Positions 24,652 through 34,288 of a stretch of DNA of 64,000 nucleotides are shown here, piece after piece; positions within the stretch are counted from its first letter, which is position 1; each line of letters begins with the position of its first letter. The stretch spans positions 62,001 to 126,000 of the forward strand of contig JACPMB010000009.1 in NCBI GenBank assembly GCA_016186175.1, given 5' to 3'. The translations under genes were made by a program, and so were the position numbers. The notes beneath the pieces were generated by a model. It searched no databases. It was given only the letters and a program-made list of their open reading frames with translations, and had not been told where the DNA came from. Source of the stretch: Candidatus Peregrinibacteria bacterium (GTDB lineage Bacteria; Patescibacteriota; Gracilibacteria; Peribacterales; Peribacteraceae).

Positions 24652-26301
24652 ATGGCTTTTACCCGACAAAGAATCGCGATGCTGGCGTCGTTCGCGGCTG
24701 TGGTCGTCGCGGTTACGGCGATGAACGTCTGGGGGCCGTGGAATTCCGGATATGACAGGCGCATTCTGCAGGCCGCGGTGGATGACTTGTCAACATCGGC
24801 TTCCTCTCCTGGAGGGACGTGCGGAGACGGCACGCAGGATGAGGGAGAACAGTGCGACGACGGCAATACAAACAACGGAGATTGCTGCTCCTCTACATGC
24901 TCATTCGAAATCAATGGCAGCTCTTGCGGCACGACTGAAGCTTGCGATATCCAGGATACATGCGACGGCGCCGGATCGTGCAACGATAACGGCTTCCAAT
25001 CCTCGTCCACCGTATGCCGTGCCGCCGCCAATGAATGTGATGTAGCCGAGACTTGTTCTGGTGCCGCAAGCGCCTGTCCGGCAGATGGATTCGCCGCGAC
25101 AACCGTGAGTTGCAACGGCGTCGCGGGAGACTGTGAAAATCAGGACAAGTGCAGCGGGTCAGCGGCGACGTGCACCGATAACGGCTTCAAATCCTCGTCC
25201 ACCGTATGCCGTGCTTCCGCAGGAACGTGCGACACAGCTGAAAATTGCACAGGATCCGCGGCCGCCTGCCCCGCCGACGCAAAGAGCACCGCCGTCTGCC
25301 GCGCTTCGGTCGGAACCTGTGACACAGCCGAAAGCTGTAACGGAGTCGCAAACACCTGCCCCGCCGACAGTTTCACCGCCGCGGGAACATCGTGTCGCGC
25401 CGCCGCAGGAGTGTGCGACACAGCTGAAAGTTGCACAGGATCCGCAGCCGCCTGCCCCTCCGACAGTCTCGAATCCTCGTCCACTGTATGCCGAGCGTCC
25501 GCCGGCATCTGCGATGCGGCAGAGGCATGCACCGGAACCGCCGCGGATTGCCCGACTGACGTATTTCAATCGGTCTGCACGACGGTCTCCGGAGGACTCA
25601 GGTGCGCCGGAACCAGCGCCACTGCCACAACCACGACGTGCACGGTCAGTTGCGGCAACGGAATTATTGATACAGGTGAAGAATGTGACGATGGCAATCA
25701 GATCAATCAGGACCATTGCACAAATGCATGCGCGCGCGCGCGCTGCGGCGATGGAATACTCCAGTCTGTTGCGGGGGAGCAATGCGATGACGGAAACAGC
25801 ATCTTGGGCGATGGATGCGACTTATGTGTTGTTTTCAGTAGCGGAGGAGGTGGCGGAGGCGGCGGAGGAGGCGGAGGCGGAGGAGGAGGAGGAGGAGGGG
25901 GCGGGGGCAGCGGTAACGATCAATTTGTTTTCAGCAGCAGCGCCGGCAGTTCCGTCGAAAATGACTGCGTTCCGGTCACTGCGACGGAAGGCGAGCCGGA
26001 GCCGGACGGAATTGTGGAGAAAATAATCTCCGCTGCGTTTGTAAATCCTCTAATGATGATTTTGGAGAGCATCGGAGTCGCGCCAGAGCCGGTCGCCAGA
26101 TGGAACTGCGCAGGAGAGATAAAAACCGCCTATTGTTGCGACATGGACAGCAAATCTGTGACGCCGGTGCGCGAAGCTCCGGGGACGTTTTTGCAATCTC
26201 TTAGGGTGAAGATTCAGGGAGGAAATCCGTGCAAAGCAAGCATTTTTGTGTCGAATGAGTCGCAGGCGCAGTCACGCTGCGGATTGTTGTGGGAGAAATA
26301 G
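24652..26301 (+). CDS. Cys-rich surface protein with disintegrin-like repeats and polyglycine linker
   Basis: Start ATG 24652, followed by a membrane anchor (IAMLASFAAVVVAVTAMNVW). A DUF4215-type repeat (CGDGTQDEGEQCDDGNTNN) near residue 60 is followed by about eight 30-residue Cys repeats of the form STVCRASAGTCDTAENCTG...AACPAD, which resemble ADAM disintegrin Cys repeats. Two further CGDG...EQCDDGN motifs come next, then an uninterrupted glycine run (nt 25842-25910, about 23 Gly) and a compact Cys-containing C-terminal domain. First gene of a plus-strand array of similar proteins. Probably an adhesin-like or structural surface protein; no enzyme motif seen. Confidence 0.8.
   Translation: MAFTRQRIAMLASFAAVVVAVTAMNVWGPWNSGYDRRILQAAVDDLSTSASSPGGTCGDGTQDEGEQCDDGNTNNGDCCSSTCSFEINGSSCGTTEACDIQDTCDGAGSCNDNGFQSSSTVCRAAANECDVAETCSGAASACPADGFAATTVSCNGVAGDCENQDKCSGSAATCTDNGFKSSSTVCRASAGTCDTAENCTGSAAACPADAKSTAVCRASVGTCDTAESCNGVANTCPADSFTAAGTSCRAAAGVCDTAESCTGSAAACPSDSLESSSTVCRASAGICDAAEACTGTAADCPTDVFQSVCTTVSGGLRCAGTSATATTTTCTVSCGNGIIDTGEECDDGNQINQDHCTNACARARCGDGILQSVAGEQCDDGNSILGDGCDLCVVFSSGGGGGGGGGGGGGGGGGGGGGGSGNDQFVFSSSAGSSVENDCVPVTATEGEPEPDGIVEKIISAAFVNPLMMILESIGVAPEPVARWNCAGEIKTAYCCDMDSKSVTPVREAPGTFLQSLRVKIQGGNPCKASIFVSNESQAQSRCGLLWEK
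25842..25910 (+). repeat. (GGN)n tract encoding a polyglycine linker
   Basis: An imperfect GGA/GGC/GGG triplet array encoding about 23 consecutive glycines between the DUF4215-type repeats and the C-terminal domain. Triplet slippage would change linker length without a frameshift. Confidence 0.9.
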
Positions 26302-26329
26302 CCGCGCGCAACCGGAGTTTGCCAATCTG

Positions 26330-26420
26330 GACACGGCTCCGTTCCTCGTCAAATATGTTCCATTGGCTTTACACAGCCGTATTGCTTGGAGTGATGTTCA
26401 CGAAGAAACGGAGCCGTGTC
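26330..26420. repeat. Inverted-repeat element family 2, copy 1
   Basis: A 91-bp element with terminal inverted repeats GACACGGCTCCGTT... / ...AACGGAGCCGTGTC. The centre (TTGGCTTTACACAGCCGTATTGCTTGGAGTGATGTTCACGAAG, landmark only in parts) matches the copy at 55046-55133. It fills the gap between two surface-protein genes and probably folds into a strong hairpin. Confidence 0.8.
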
Positions 26421-26440
26421 TGGAATCGGGAAAGTGTATT

Positions 26441-28075
26441 ATGGGGCGCGTGGCGCACCATCCTTTCCGAACGACTCTCATTGCATCCCTGGGGGCGGCC
26501 GCCGCGACGGCTTTCCTGTACTACGGGATAGCCGCGCGTTTCGCGGCGCAGACCGGCGGGGGGTCTTTCGGCGGAGGCGGAGCGGTATGCGTCAACGGGG
26601 CGGTTGCCTGCCCGAACGGCGGAACGCCGACCTGCCTCTACGGCGGCGCGCCGCCGATGTCGTGCGTAAACGGCACGCCAATATGCAGCAACGCGTCGGA
26701 AGGGGTCCCGCCTCCTTATGTCATCTGCTCAAGCCAGCTTCCGTTCCAGCCGGTTTCATGTAACGCGGGCTTTTTCTGTGATGTAGAGTTTAATAACGGA
26801 ACCTGCGCGGCCGCGCCAAACCCCTGCTCCGGCGGGGAGACGCCAGTCTGTTCCCGTGCCGTCGCCTGCACGGTCGCCCAGTCGTGCAGCGGCGAATGTT
26901 GCAGGTGCCCGAACGATGGCGGAAGTTCCCAGTCGTCCTCCTCCTACGCCGCCTCGCAGGGAGGTTCCAGTCCGTCTTCAATGGGATGGTGCTGCGTCTC
27001 CGACGGCAGAGCGTGCGAGCTTATGTCGCTGGAAGTCTGCTCTAACGGCAAAATCGCGTTCGCGCAGGACCAGATGACGTGCGATATTCTGTGCGATGCA
27101 GAAGGCGAAATGAGCAGCAGCTCCGCGGACAGCAGCACTAGCGGCACATCATCCTCCTTTTCCTCCTATTCCTCTTCCAGCAGCAGCTCCGCGGACAGCA
27201 GCACTAGCGGCACATCATCCTCCTTTTCCTCCTATTCCTCTTCCAGCAGCAGCGCCACATCTCCTTCGGTATGCAGTTTGTTCGAATGTGCGCTTGGAGG
27301 CAACGACGAGTGCATATCGCTGAGAATGGGATGCAATCAGCTCACTGTCTGGCCGTGCTGGCGATGCCAGGGGCTTTGCGGGAACCACGAGCTCGATTAC
27401 CCCGAAAAATGCGACGACGGCAACACACGCGACGGCGACGGGTGCTCGGCGCAATGCGAGATTGAAGACAGTTTCTGCGCGCAAGGCGGCGCCGGCCAGC
27501 TCAACAACCAGCTGAGCGGCGGAGGAATATCGCCAGCCGGCTCTTCCGCGCAGTCGCCCACCGCTGGAGCGCCGCCTTCTCCGTCCGGCGCTCCAGCGCC
27601 TTCTGGTTCCATGGCCGCTCAGGCGGGCCCCGTCGGATCCATAGTCACTACGGTCGGGTGCCAGTGTTCAAGCGCATTGCCGTGGCAGTCAATGAACTGC
27701 AGCATTCGGGCGCTCAATGCCGGCAGCGACCCCGTCCGCGTCAGCCGCGTTAGTGCCGAACTTCCGCAGCCGATGCACTTCGCCGCCGAGCAGCGGCCCG
27801 GCTGGCCATACATGACTTTGTGGGCTCCGAATTCCTCGTTACTCGGAGAAGCGACGGCGAACTGCGGCATGGATTTCGACTGGCAAAGCTCCGCATGCAA
27901 CCGACTGGACTGGAGCACGAATGTTACTGTTCCGCCGGGCGGCTACCTGCTTACTGTTGTAGGCGTGCTCAACTTCCCGCAACAAGGCAGCGGCCCGCTC
28001 GCCATCACCGTAGCCGCGCCGGGCCAGCCCGATTCGCTCGGCAGCGCGGCGGTGCCGACCGCGGTTTGCCGGTAA
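26441..28075 (+). CDS. Cys-rich surface protein with Ser-rich repeats and DUF4215 motif
   Basis: ATG 26441 follows element family 2; upstream codons in this frame come from the repeat itself. Anchor: [20 protein letters not shown], then the shared motif FAAQTGGG. Residues 45-215 are Cys-rich. Next come two identical 22-residue Ser/Thr blocks (66-bp direct repeats, nt 27113-27178 and 27179-27244). A DUF4215-like motif [16 protein letters not shown] lies near residue 325. The C-terminal 140 residues form a beta-rich domain ([14 protein letters not shown]... [18 protein letters not shown]). Surface structural role inferred; function unknown. Confidence 0.78.
   Translation: MGRVAHHPFRTTLIASLGAAAATAFLYYGIAARFAAQTGGGSFGGGGAVCVNGAVACPNGGTPTCLYGGAPPMSCVNGTPICSNASEGVPPPYVICSSQLPFQPVSCNAGFFCDVEFNNGTCAAAPNPCSGGETPVCSRAVACTVAQSCSGECCRCPNDGGSSQSSSSYAASQGGSSPSSMGWCCVSDGRACELMSLEVCSNGKIAFAQDQMTCDILCDAEGEMSSSSADSSTSGTSSSFSSYSSSSSSSADSSTSGTSSSFSSYSSSSSSATSPSVCSLFECALGGNDECISLRMGCNQLTVWPCWRCQGLCGNHELDYPEKCDDGNTRDGDGCSAQCEIEDSFCAQGGAGQLNNQLSGGGISPAGSSAQSPTAGAPPSPSGAPAPSGSMAAQAGPVGSIVTTVGCQCSSALPWQSMNCSIRALNAGSDPVRVSRVSAELPQPMHFAAEQRPGWPYMTLWAPNSSLLGEATANCGMDFDWQSSACNRLDWSTNVTVPPGGYLLTVVGVLNFPQQGSGPLAITVAAPGQPDSLGSAAVPTAVCR
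27113..27244 (+). repeat. 66-bp direct repeat, two perfect copies
   Basis: Units 27113-27178 and 27179-27244 appear identical and encode 22 residues of Ser/Thr linker each. The length is a multiple of three, so copy-number change keeps the frame. Confidence 0.9.
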
Positions 28076-28082
28076 ATCACCA

Positions 28083-28793
28083 ATGTCACAGCGCAACGCC
28101 ATCACCGGCCTGATCCCAGCGGCGTCCATAGCCGCCGCGCTCGTCGCGATAGTCGTGCTTGCAGGAATCTCTTACGGCATTTTCGGCGGCTCCGGCAACT
28201 TCCGCGCGCAGACGGGCGGCGGCGCACGTTCTTTAGCGTCTTCCGCCGGTTTCTGCGGCCCCGTGTGCGGCGACAGGATAATAATGGAACCGGAAGAATG
28301 TGACGACGGGGCAAGGAATTCGGACGTCCTGCCGGATGCGTGCCGGACAGCATGCGTCAAGGCTCACTGCGGGGACGGCGTCACCGACAGCGGCGAACAA
28401 TGCGACGACGGAGCGGGCAACGGAAATGCCGGTGGCGGCTGCCGCACAAACTGCACTGCAGCGTCGGGCGGCTCGTCATCCAGCACGGTTCCTGGCACGC
28501 ACATGGCATGCTCCAATAACCGGTGCGTCGCGGCACAGGGAGCCGGAGCGGACGAATGTTCAAGCGACGCGCAATGCGGAGGGAATAACAGCAGCACCAG
28601 TAATAGCGGCAACAGCAGCAACGGTGGCAATAGCGGCAACAGCAGCAGTGGCGGCGGTGTTTTACAATGCGGCAACGGCGTCTACGAGCCCGCTTTGGGA
28701 GAAATGTGCGACGACGGCAACACAAGCGACGGCGACGGGTGCTCCAGTCTCTGCGAAACCGAAGACGGGTGGATGTGCTTCCCGTCCCCATAA
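28083..28793 (+). CDS. Cys-rich surface protein with DUF4215 repeats (236 aa)
   Basis: Begins 7 nt after the previous stop. Anchor helix [21 protein letters not shown], then [13 protein letters not shown], nearly identical to the next protein. Three Cys repeats of the DUF4215 type follow ([58 protein letters not shown]), separated by Ser/Asn/Gly low-complexity linkers ([19 protein letters not shown]). Short and linker-dominated compared with its neighbours. It could be a stalk or spacer member of the array. Confidence 0.75.
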   Translation: MSQRNAITGLIPAASIAAALVAIVVLAGISYGIFGGSGNFRAQTGGGARSLASSAGFCGPVCGDRIIMEPEECDDGARNSDVLPDACRTACVKAHCGDGVTDSGEQCDDGAGNGNAGGGCRTNCTAASGGSSSSTVPGTHMACSNNRCVAAQGAGADECSSDAQCGGNNSSTSNSGNSSNGGNSGNSSSGGGVLQCGNGVYEPALGEMCDDGNTSDGDGCSSLCETEDGWMCFPSP

Positions 28794-28834
28794 CTCCGTT
28801 CCGCTGAATAATGGATTTTCCGGAAAATCATCCG

Positions 28835-29884
28835 ATGTCACACAAGCGTTTCGCCGCCGGCATGCTGCTCGGAGCGCCACTGGCGCTCACAGTCGCCGCG
28901 ACAGTCGTTGTTGCCGGCGTCTCTCACGGCATCTTCGGCGGCCCCGGCAATTTCCGCGCGCAGACGGGGGGCGCCTCGGTGGGAGGAACGGCCGGCGCTT
29001 GCAACAACGGGATGAGCATCGTGGAATATCCTCTTGCTATCCCGACCAGCATGCCGAGCGGCATCGCCGCGGATTCCGGCGGCGGCGCGTGGTTCACGGA
29101 AGCAAACGGCAACAAAATCGGCAGGATCGCACCGGACGGTTCCATCGTGGAGTTCCAGATTCCAACGCGGAACAGTTATCCGAACAGCATCGCCGCGGAT
29201 TCCGGCGGCGGCGCGTTGTTCACGGAATCAGGCGGCAACAAAATCGGCAGGATCGCGCCGGACGGAACGATAACCGAGTTTTCACTGCCATCGTCCAATA
29301 GCGGACCATCTGGCATTGCAGATGGTCTCGATGGCAACGTCTGGTTCACGGAAATATACGGCAACAAAATCGGCAGGATCGCACCGGACGGTTCCATCGT
29401 GGAGTTCCAGATTCCAACGCAGGACAGTGATTCGACTGGCGTAGCCGCGGATCCCGTCGGTGGCGCGTGGTTCACGGAATCAAACGGCAACAAAATCGGC
29501 AGGATCGCGCCATGTTCCTCTGCCGCTTCTTCTTCAATTTCTTCTTCATCTTCGTCATCTCGGACGGTTCCATCGTGGAGTTCCGGATTCCAACGCGGAA
29601 CAGTTATCCGAACAGCATCGCCGCGGATCCCGTCGGTGGCGCGTGGTTCACGGAATCAAACGGCAACAAAATCGGCAGGATCGCGCCGGACGGTTCCATC
29701 GTGGAGTTTTCTACTCCCACTAACGGTAAACCGTGGGGCATCGCCGCGGATCCCGTCGGCGGCGCGTGGTTCACGGAATCAAACGGCAACAAAATCGGCA
29801 GGATCGCGCCATGTTCCTCTGCCGCTTCTTCTTCAATTTCTTCTTCATCTTCGTCATCTTTCAGCAGTTCCTCCAACATCGTGA
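28835..29884 (+). CDS. Streptogramin-lyase-like (Vgb) repeat surface protein, 5' part before a frameshift
   Basis: Anchor helix ALTVAATVVVAGVSHGIF, then [12 protein letters not shown]. From residue about 60 there are tandem 45-residue beta-propeller blade repeats of the Vgb type (GIAADSGGGAWFTEANGNKIGRIAPDG). Protein-like sequence ends at the Ser-rich stretch SSAASSSISSSSSS near nt 29560. Beyond it this frame reads the same DNA repeats out of frame to 29884, while the true frame continues in 29467-34257. The two were probably one gene of about 1800 codons. ATG 28811 is an alternative start eight codons upstream. Confidence 0.65.
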   Translation: MSHKRFAAGMLLGAPLALTVAATVVVAGVSHGIFGGPGNFRAQTGGASVGGTAGACNNGMSIVEYPLAIPTSMPSGIAADSGGGAWFTEANGNKIGRIAPDGSIVEFQIPTRNSYPNSIAADSGGGALFTESGGNKIGRIAPDGTITEFSLPSSNSGPSGIADGLDGNVWFTEIYGNKIGRIAPDGSIVEFQIPTQDSDSTGVAADPVGGAWFTESNGNKIGRIAPCSSAASSSISSSSSSSRTVPSWSSGFQRGTVIRTASPRIPSVARGSRNQTATKSAGSRRTVPSWSFLLPLTVNRGASPRIPSAARGSRNQTATKSAGSRHVPLPLLLQFLLHLRHLSAVPPTS

Positions 29885-32800
29885 CGATTGATCCGGCTGT
29901 CGCCTGCTGCACTCAGTCCGGCCAGTGCAGGCAGGAGCTAGGCTCGTTGTGTCCTGCCGGAGAAACGAAATACAACACAATGGCGCAGTGCATGGCCGGC
30001 TGCGGAGCGGGTTCCTCGTCGTCTGCGTCTGTATGCAGCGCCACGACGTTCTCTTCTTACAGCGCACCAAGTCTTTCCGGCGTATCGGATGGAGCCGCGA
30101 CCGGCCCCGACGGCAACCTTTGGTTCATTACCGCGAACGGGACAACGATCGGCAAGATGTCGCCGTCCGGAATCCTCGTGGGGTCAGACATCCGTCTTCC
30201 GGAAGGATGGCAGGCGAACGAAATCGTTCTCGGTTCCGACGGGAACCTCTGGCTTTCCGCCAACGTCGGAATCCTGCGCATCAATCCGGACGACGCCGCA
30301 ACCGCAGTCCCGGAACTCTTCACACTGCCGGTTGCAACTCTTGATTCCTCCGCCGTTCCAAATGCCATCGTCCTCGGCCCCGACGGCAACGTCTGGTTCA
30401 CCACATCATCAGGAACCTTCGGAAAAATCACGCCCCAGGGGAACTCAACGCAGTACCCGGCGCCCGGTACGCCGTACGACATCACCGTTGGCTCAGACGG
30501 CAGTCTGTGGTACACATCCGAAGGATCAGACAACAATGAAGTCGTGAACATCGCCCCGGACGGCGGGCGCATCGCTTCCTACCCGATGCCGCAGGGCGTC
30601 ACGCCGGGCCGCATCATCGCCGGCCCGGACGGCAACATGTGGTTCTTAGCGTTCGCAGTATATGAGGGCGTCGACCACAACAGAATCGTGCGCATCAAGA
30701 CAAATGGCACGATGGACAATTTCCCGCTGCAGGCCGACGAAATTCCTGGATTCCTCGCCCCCGGTCCGGATGGCAACGTCTGGTTCACGTCGAACGGGGG
30801 AGAAGACGAAAACGGAGAATGGACGTCGGCCGTAATCGCCAGCATCACGCCTTCCGGCTTCATTACCAGGTACGACAGAATGCCGACCGGCCGTTTTCCC
30901 CGCTGGATTGTCCCCGGGCCGAACGGCAATCTTTGGGCCGCGGAGATGGACGGCGTCATCACGGAGATCGCCGCCTGCCGGGGTTCCTCCGCATCCTCTC
31001 AAGACGGCACTGTTTGCGAACCGATCTGCGGAGACGGAAAAAAGGTGGGGCCCGAGCAGTGCGATCTTGGCCCGCAAGCAAGCGAGACCGTCCAAAAGCG
31101 CACAGCTCAGGTCAATTTTCTGCCGGCGTTCATGCTGAAGAATGTGTCCATGGCCTGCCCGACCGGCGATGACTGCAAGATACTGGCCCAGGAACAGCAG
31201 TCGCCGACAATGCTCTTCATTGATTGCGACGACTCCTCATGCTCGCAAAAGACGATCACAGAAATTCAGGCGCCCGACGGAATGGAATCCGCGGAACTTT
31301 CGGGCGCGCCCGGAGGCGAAGGCGGCGGAATTGCTTGTCCCGAAGAGGATGCCTGCATGTTCTCCTTCATCGCTCTGGAGGGCGGGATAGTGCCGAATCT
31401 GTTCGTCGTGCGTTGCCGCGATTCATCCTGCGAGCAGCGCACAATCGAGCAAATCGCCGTACTTGACGGTTCCACTGTCATGGAAGCGCGTCATCTTATC
31501 GCCTGTCCAGCGGAGAACGACAATATGTGTAACATCGTCTTTCACGGATTTGACGCATTGTCAATTCCTGGAAGCGCCTCGTTCGCAAAGTGCATGGATC
31601 CCGGATGCGCGGACAGGCTGATTTCCAGCATGGAAAGAGGCACGGAGATCGCCGCATTTGCCTGCCCGGCGCCGGATGATTGCAAGGCGTCTTTGTTCAT
31701 AAGGCCCCCCGAAGTCACGGATCCAGGGCAACTGGAGACGTTGCTGCTCGATTGCGACGATGCCGAATGCAGCCGCAGCACTAAAACATCGCTGCTCACA
31801 GGCAGCGATGCGCGCGCTCTTTCGTGTCCAACGCCGCAACAATGTCAGCTGTTCTACGACGACAATATGCAAATGACGCTGCTGCAATGCCGCGACGGCC
31901 GCTGCCAAAACCGGTCGGAAGTTTCTCTAGGACAAGCCGTCGAATCGCCGGGAGAGGAGGGAGTTGGCCCCATGAGCGTCTCCTGCAAACCCGGATCCTG
32001 GTGCAATATGAGTTATCTTTTCGCAAGAGCAGGCCCCCAGGGCGCCGCGGATGACGAAGTGAGGTTCATCCACTGCCTCTCGAAAGACTGTTCCAAGCGC
32101 CAGCCCGAACTCATAGAGAAAAACGCGGATGTTATCGGCATGTCCATGTCGTGCCCTTCAGACGATCGCTGCATGGTGGCATACCTCGCGCATCTGGGTG
32201 GCGAGCTGCGAATCGCGGATATCTCCTGGAAAGTTCCAGGGCAGCTTTGCGAGAGCGGCGCCTGCAACGCGTGGACGTGCCGATGCGAGGCCGGCCAGAC
32301 GCAATCATCCTCCGTATCCTCTTCCTCTTCATTTTCTTCTTCACATTCTTCGTCTCTCAGCAGTTCCTCTAACATCGTTGTGCTTGATCCGACCGTTTCC
32401 TGCTGCTCCCAGTCCGGCCAGTGCAGGCAGCAGATGGGCTCGTTGTGCCCTGCCGGAGAAACAAAATACAACACAATGGCGCAGTGTCAGGCGAACTGCG
32501 GAACCAGTTCACAATCTTCCTCATCCACAAGCTCGTTTTCTTCCAGTTCCATTTTTTCAAGCAATCGCCCGGTTTCCTGCCCCTCCGATCCATGCGGCGA
32601 AGGCGGCAAAGAGCTTTGCGGGGAACAGGGCCGTACATGCGTCAGGGACACGGCCAGTCCCGATTGCATAAGGTGCAAAGGCGGATACCAGTGCACCGGC
32701 GACGAATGTGGCGTTATCGGCAAAAAATACTGCGAATCGCTCGGCAAATCGTGCATTGCGAACAAACAGAGCCCGCTGTGCATCTCTTGCATCGAGCCTC

Positions 32801-34257
32801 TTGCCTGCCGCGGAAATGAATGTGCGCAGAGGGGGAGCAAATATTGCGCCGAATCCGGCAAAGCCTGCATCAAAACCAACGACGGAATATGCTTCGAGTG
32901 CCGCCCAGAGCCTCAGCCGGCATGCACCGGAGAAGAATGTAAAGCCGGAGGCGCCGCTTATTGCGCTCTCTTCGGCAAGTCCTGTGCGCCGATAAAGAGC
33001 GGCATGTGCATAGCCTGCGCGGACGCCGGCATACTCACCCCGCCGCCTTTCTGCCCTTCCGATCCATGCGGCGAAGGCGGCGATGAACTTTGCGGGGAGC
33101 GCGGCAAATGCGTCAGGGACACGGCCAGCCTCGATTGCATCAGGTGCGAATTTTCCACAGAGAAACAGGTGCAATGCAATGGAAACGAATGCCGCGCCGG
33201 AGGCGCGGCATATTGCGGGATGCTCGGCAAAGGATGCAGGAACACGGGGGGCGATCTTTGCTTCAGCTGCATCGCGGAAGGATGCGCCAGCTCCATCGAA
33301 TGTGCGGAAGGCGCGCAATGCGACGGCGGCAGATGCGTGCAGCTTTGCGGCAACGGGCGGCTTGATATGGGGGAAGCGTGCGATCCGTCCGCCGGGCCGG
33401 GCTCCGGCGGCGGCTCATGCACTTCCAGATGCCTGCTCAAACAGAACCAAAAGTGCACGCACGATGCGGAATGTGGGAGCAGGCTGTGCGTAAGGAACGC
33501 TTGCGTCCCGTGCTCCGCGGATTACCAGTGCCAGAGCAAGGATTGCCGCAAAGGCGCATGCGTGAATTTGTGCGGCAACGGCAGGATTGACCCCGGAGAA
33601 GCATGCGACCCCGGAATTGGCGACGACGAGAGCAGGTGCACGCGGAATTGCCTTCGATCCGCGGACGCGGAATGTGCGCGGAACCGGGATTGCCAGACTG
33701 GACTCTGCCGCGATGTCGGCGGATCTAAAGTCTGCGATGAATGTTCCGGCGGCGATCAGTGCTATAACGGGCTGTGCGTATCGGGCGTATGCGCGGACTT
33801 GTGCGGCAACGGCGTCGTTGATCCTGGAGAGCAGTGCGACGACGGCAATCGCGTGACGGGCGACGGTTGCAGCCGCTTCTGCGAGCGCAAATCATTGGCA
33901 ATCGGAGGCGTCGCGCCGTTCAGGCAACTGGGAGAGGGGGCGTACAGTGGCGACGTGCGCGGCATGAGCGGTCAATACGACGAGTACGGCAATTTCGTGC
34001 CGCTGGTGGTCGGGGCGTACAGTGGCGACGTGCGCGGCATGAGCGGTCAATACGACGAGTACGGCAATTTCATTCCGCTGGTGGCCGGGGCGTACAGGGG
34101 CGACGTGCGCGGCAGTCAATACGACGAATACGGCCGTCCCCTCGTCGCCGGCCACGCGGCCGCCGGCAAAACCGGGCCCGCCGCGCTTATGGCGATCGCC
34201 GGAGGCGCCGCGGCCGGGTGGGCATGGATCAGAAGAAAGCGTAGAGCGGACCGCTGA
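29467..34257 (+). CDS. Giant Cys-rich Vgb-repeat surface protein with C-terminal anchor, main part
   Basis: Coding character in this frame begins near 29560. Order: Vgb-like blades to about nt 29805; Ser linker; a CC-type Cys module (ACCTQSGQCRQELGSLC); more propeller blades (GPDGNLWFITANG, GSDGNLWLSANVG); a 300-residue domain with regularly spaced Cys (VRCRDSSCEQR, LDCDDAECSR); a second CC module; about eight Cys repeats of the type CxGxECxxxGxxYC; then CGNGRIDPGEACDPG motifs. Two 25-residue repeats and a partial third (GAYSGDVRGMSGQYDEYGNF) precede a C-terminal GKTG motif, a hydrophobic helix and RRKRR. Probably both ends are membrane or wall attached. No start codon of its own is convincing; see the frameshift note at 29560. 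Confidence 0.7.
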   Translation: MVHGIKRQQNRQDRAMFLCRFFFNFFFIFVISDGSIVEFRIPTRNSYPNSIAADPVGGAWFTESNGNKIGRIAPDGSIVEFSTPTNGKPWGIAADPVGGAWFTESNGNKIGRIAPCSSAASSSISSSSSSSFSSSSNIVTIDPAVACCTQSGQCRQELGSLCPAGETKYNTMAQCMAGCGAGSSSSASVCSATTFSSYSAPSLSGVSDGAATGPDGNLWFITANGTTIGKMSPSGILVGSDIRLPEGWQANEIVLGSDGNLWLSANVGILRINPDDAATAVPELFTLPVATLDSSAVPNAIVLGPDGNVWFTTSSGTFGKITPQGNSTQYPAPGTPYDITVGSDGSLWYTSEGSDNNEVVNIAPDGGRIASYPMPQGVTPGRIIAGPDGNMWFLAFAVYEGVDHNRIVRIKTNGTMDNFPLQADEIPGFLAPGPDGNVWFTSNGGEDENGEWTSAVIASITPSGFITRYDRMPTGRFPRWIVPGPNGNLWAAEMDGVITEIAACRGSSASSQDGTVCEPICGDGKKVGPEQCDLGPQASETVQKRTAQVNFLPAFMLKNVSMACPTGDDCKILAQEQQSPTMLFIDCDDSSCSQKTITEIQAPDGMESAELSGAPGGEGGGIACPEEDACMFSFIALEGGIVPNLFVVRCRDSSCEQRTIEQIAVLDGSTVMEARHLIACPAENDNMCNIVFHGFDALSIPGSASFAKCMDPGCADRLISSMERGTEIAAFACPAPDDCKASLFIRPPEVTDPGQLETLLLDCDDAECSRSTKTSLLTGSDARALSCPTPQQCQLFYDDNMQMTLLQCRDGRCQNRSEVSLGQAVESPGEEGVGPMSVSCKPGSWCNMSYLFARAGPQGAADDEVRFIHCLSKDCSKRQPELIEKNADVIGMSMSCPSDDRCMVAYLAHLGGELRIADISWKVPGQLCESGACNAWTCRCEAGQTQSSSVSSSSSFSSSHSSSLSSSSNIVVLDPTVSCCSQSGQCRQQMGSLCPAGETKYNTMAQCQANCGTSSQSSSSTSSFSSSSIFSSNRPVSCPSDPCGEGGKELCGEQGRTCVRDTASPDCIRCKGGYQCTGDECGVIGKKYCESLGKSCIANKQSPLCISCIEPLACRGNECAQRGSKYCAESGKACIKTNDGICFECRPEPQPACTGEECKAGGAAYCALFGKSCAPIKSGMCIACADAGILTPPPFCPSDPCGEGGDELCGERGKCVRDTASLDCIRCEFSTEKQVQCNGNECRAGGAAYCGMLGKGCRNTGGDLCFSCIAEGCASSIECAEGAQCDGGRCVQLCGNGRLDMGEACDPSAGPGSGGGSCTSRCLLKQNQKCTHDAECGSRLCVRNACVPCSADYQCQSKDCRKGACVNLCGNGRIDPGEACDPGIGDDESRCTRNCLRSADAECARNRDCQTGLCRDVGGSKVCDECSGGDQCYNGLCVSGVCADLCGNGVVDPGEQCDDGNRVTGDGCSRFCERKSLAIGGVAPFRQLGEGAYSGDVRGMSGQYDEYGNFVPLVVGAYSGDVRGMSGQYDEYGNFIPLVAGAYRGDVRGSQYDEYGRPLVAGHAAAGKTGPAALMAIAGGAAAGWAWIRRKRRADR
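33937..34143 (+). repeat. 75-bp direct repeats near the C-terminus of the giant surface protein
   Basis: Two 75-bp units (33937-34011, 34012-34086) and a shorter third, encoding GAYSGDVRGMSGQYDEYGNF-type segments just before the C-terminal anchor. Confidence 0.88.
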
Positions 34258-34288
34258 TCGTTGAATCCGTGTTTTTGTAGTTTTTCCG

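Noticed and set aside
25133..26026. Long alternative frames (both strands) in the Cys-repeat gene
   Set aside because: Repeats in DNA create parallel open frames; only the frame of 24652-26301 has anchor, Cys spacing and DUF4215 motifs.
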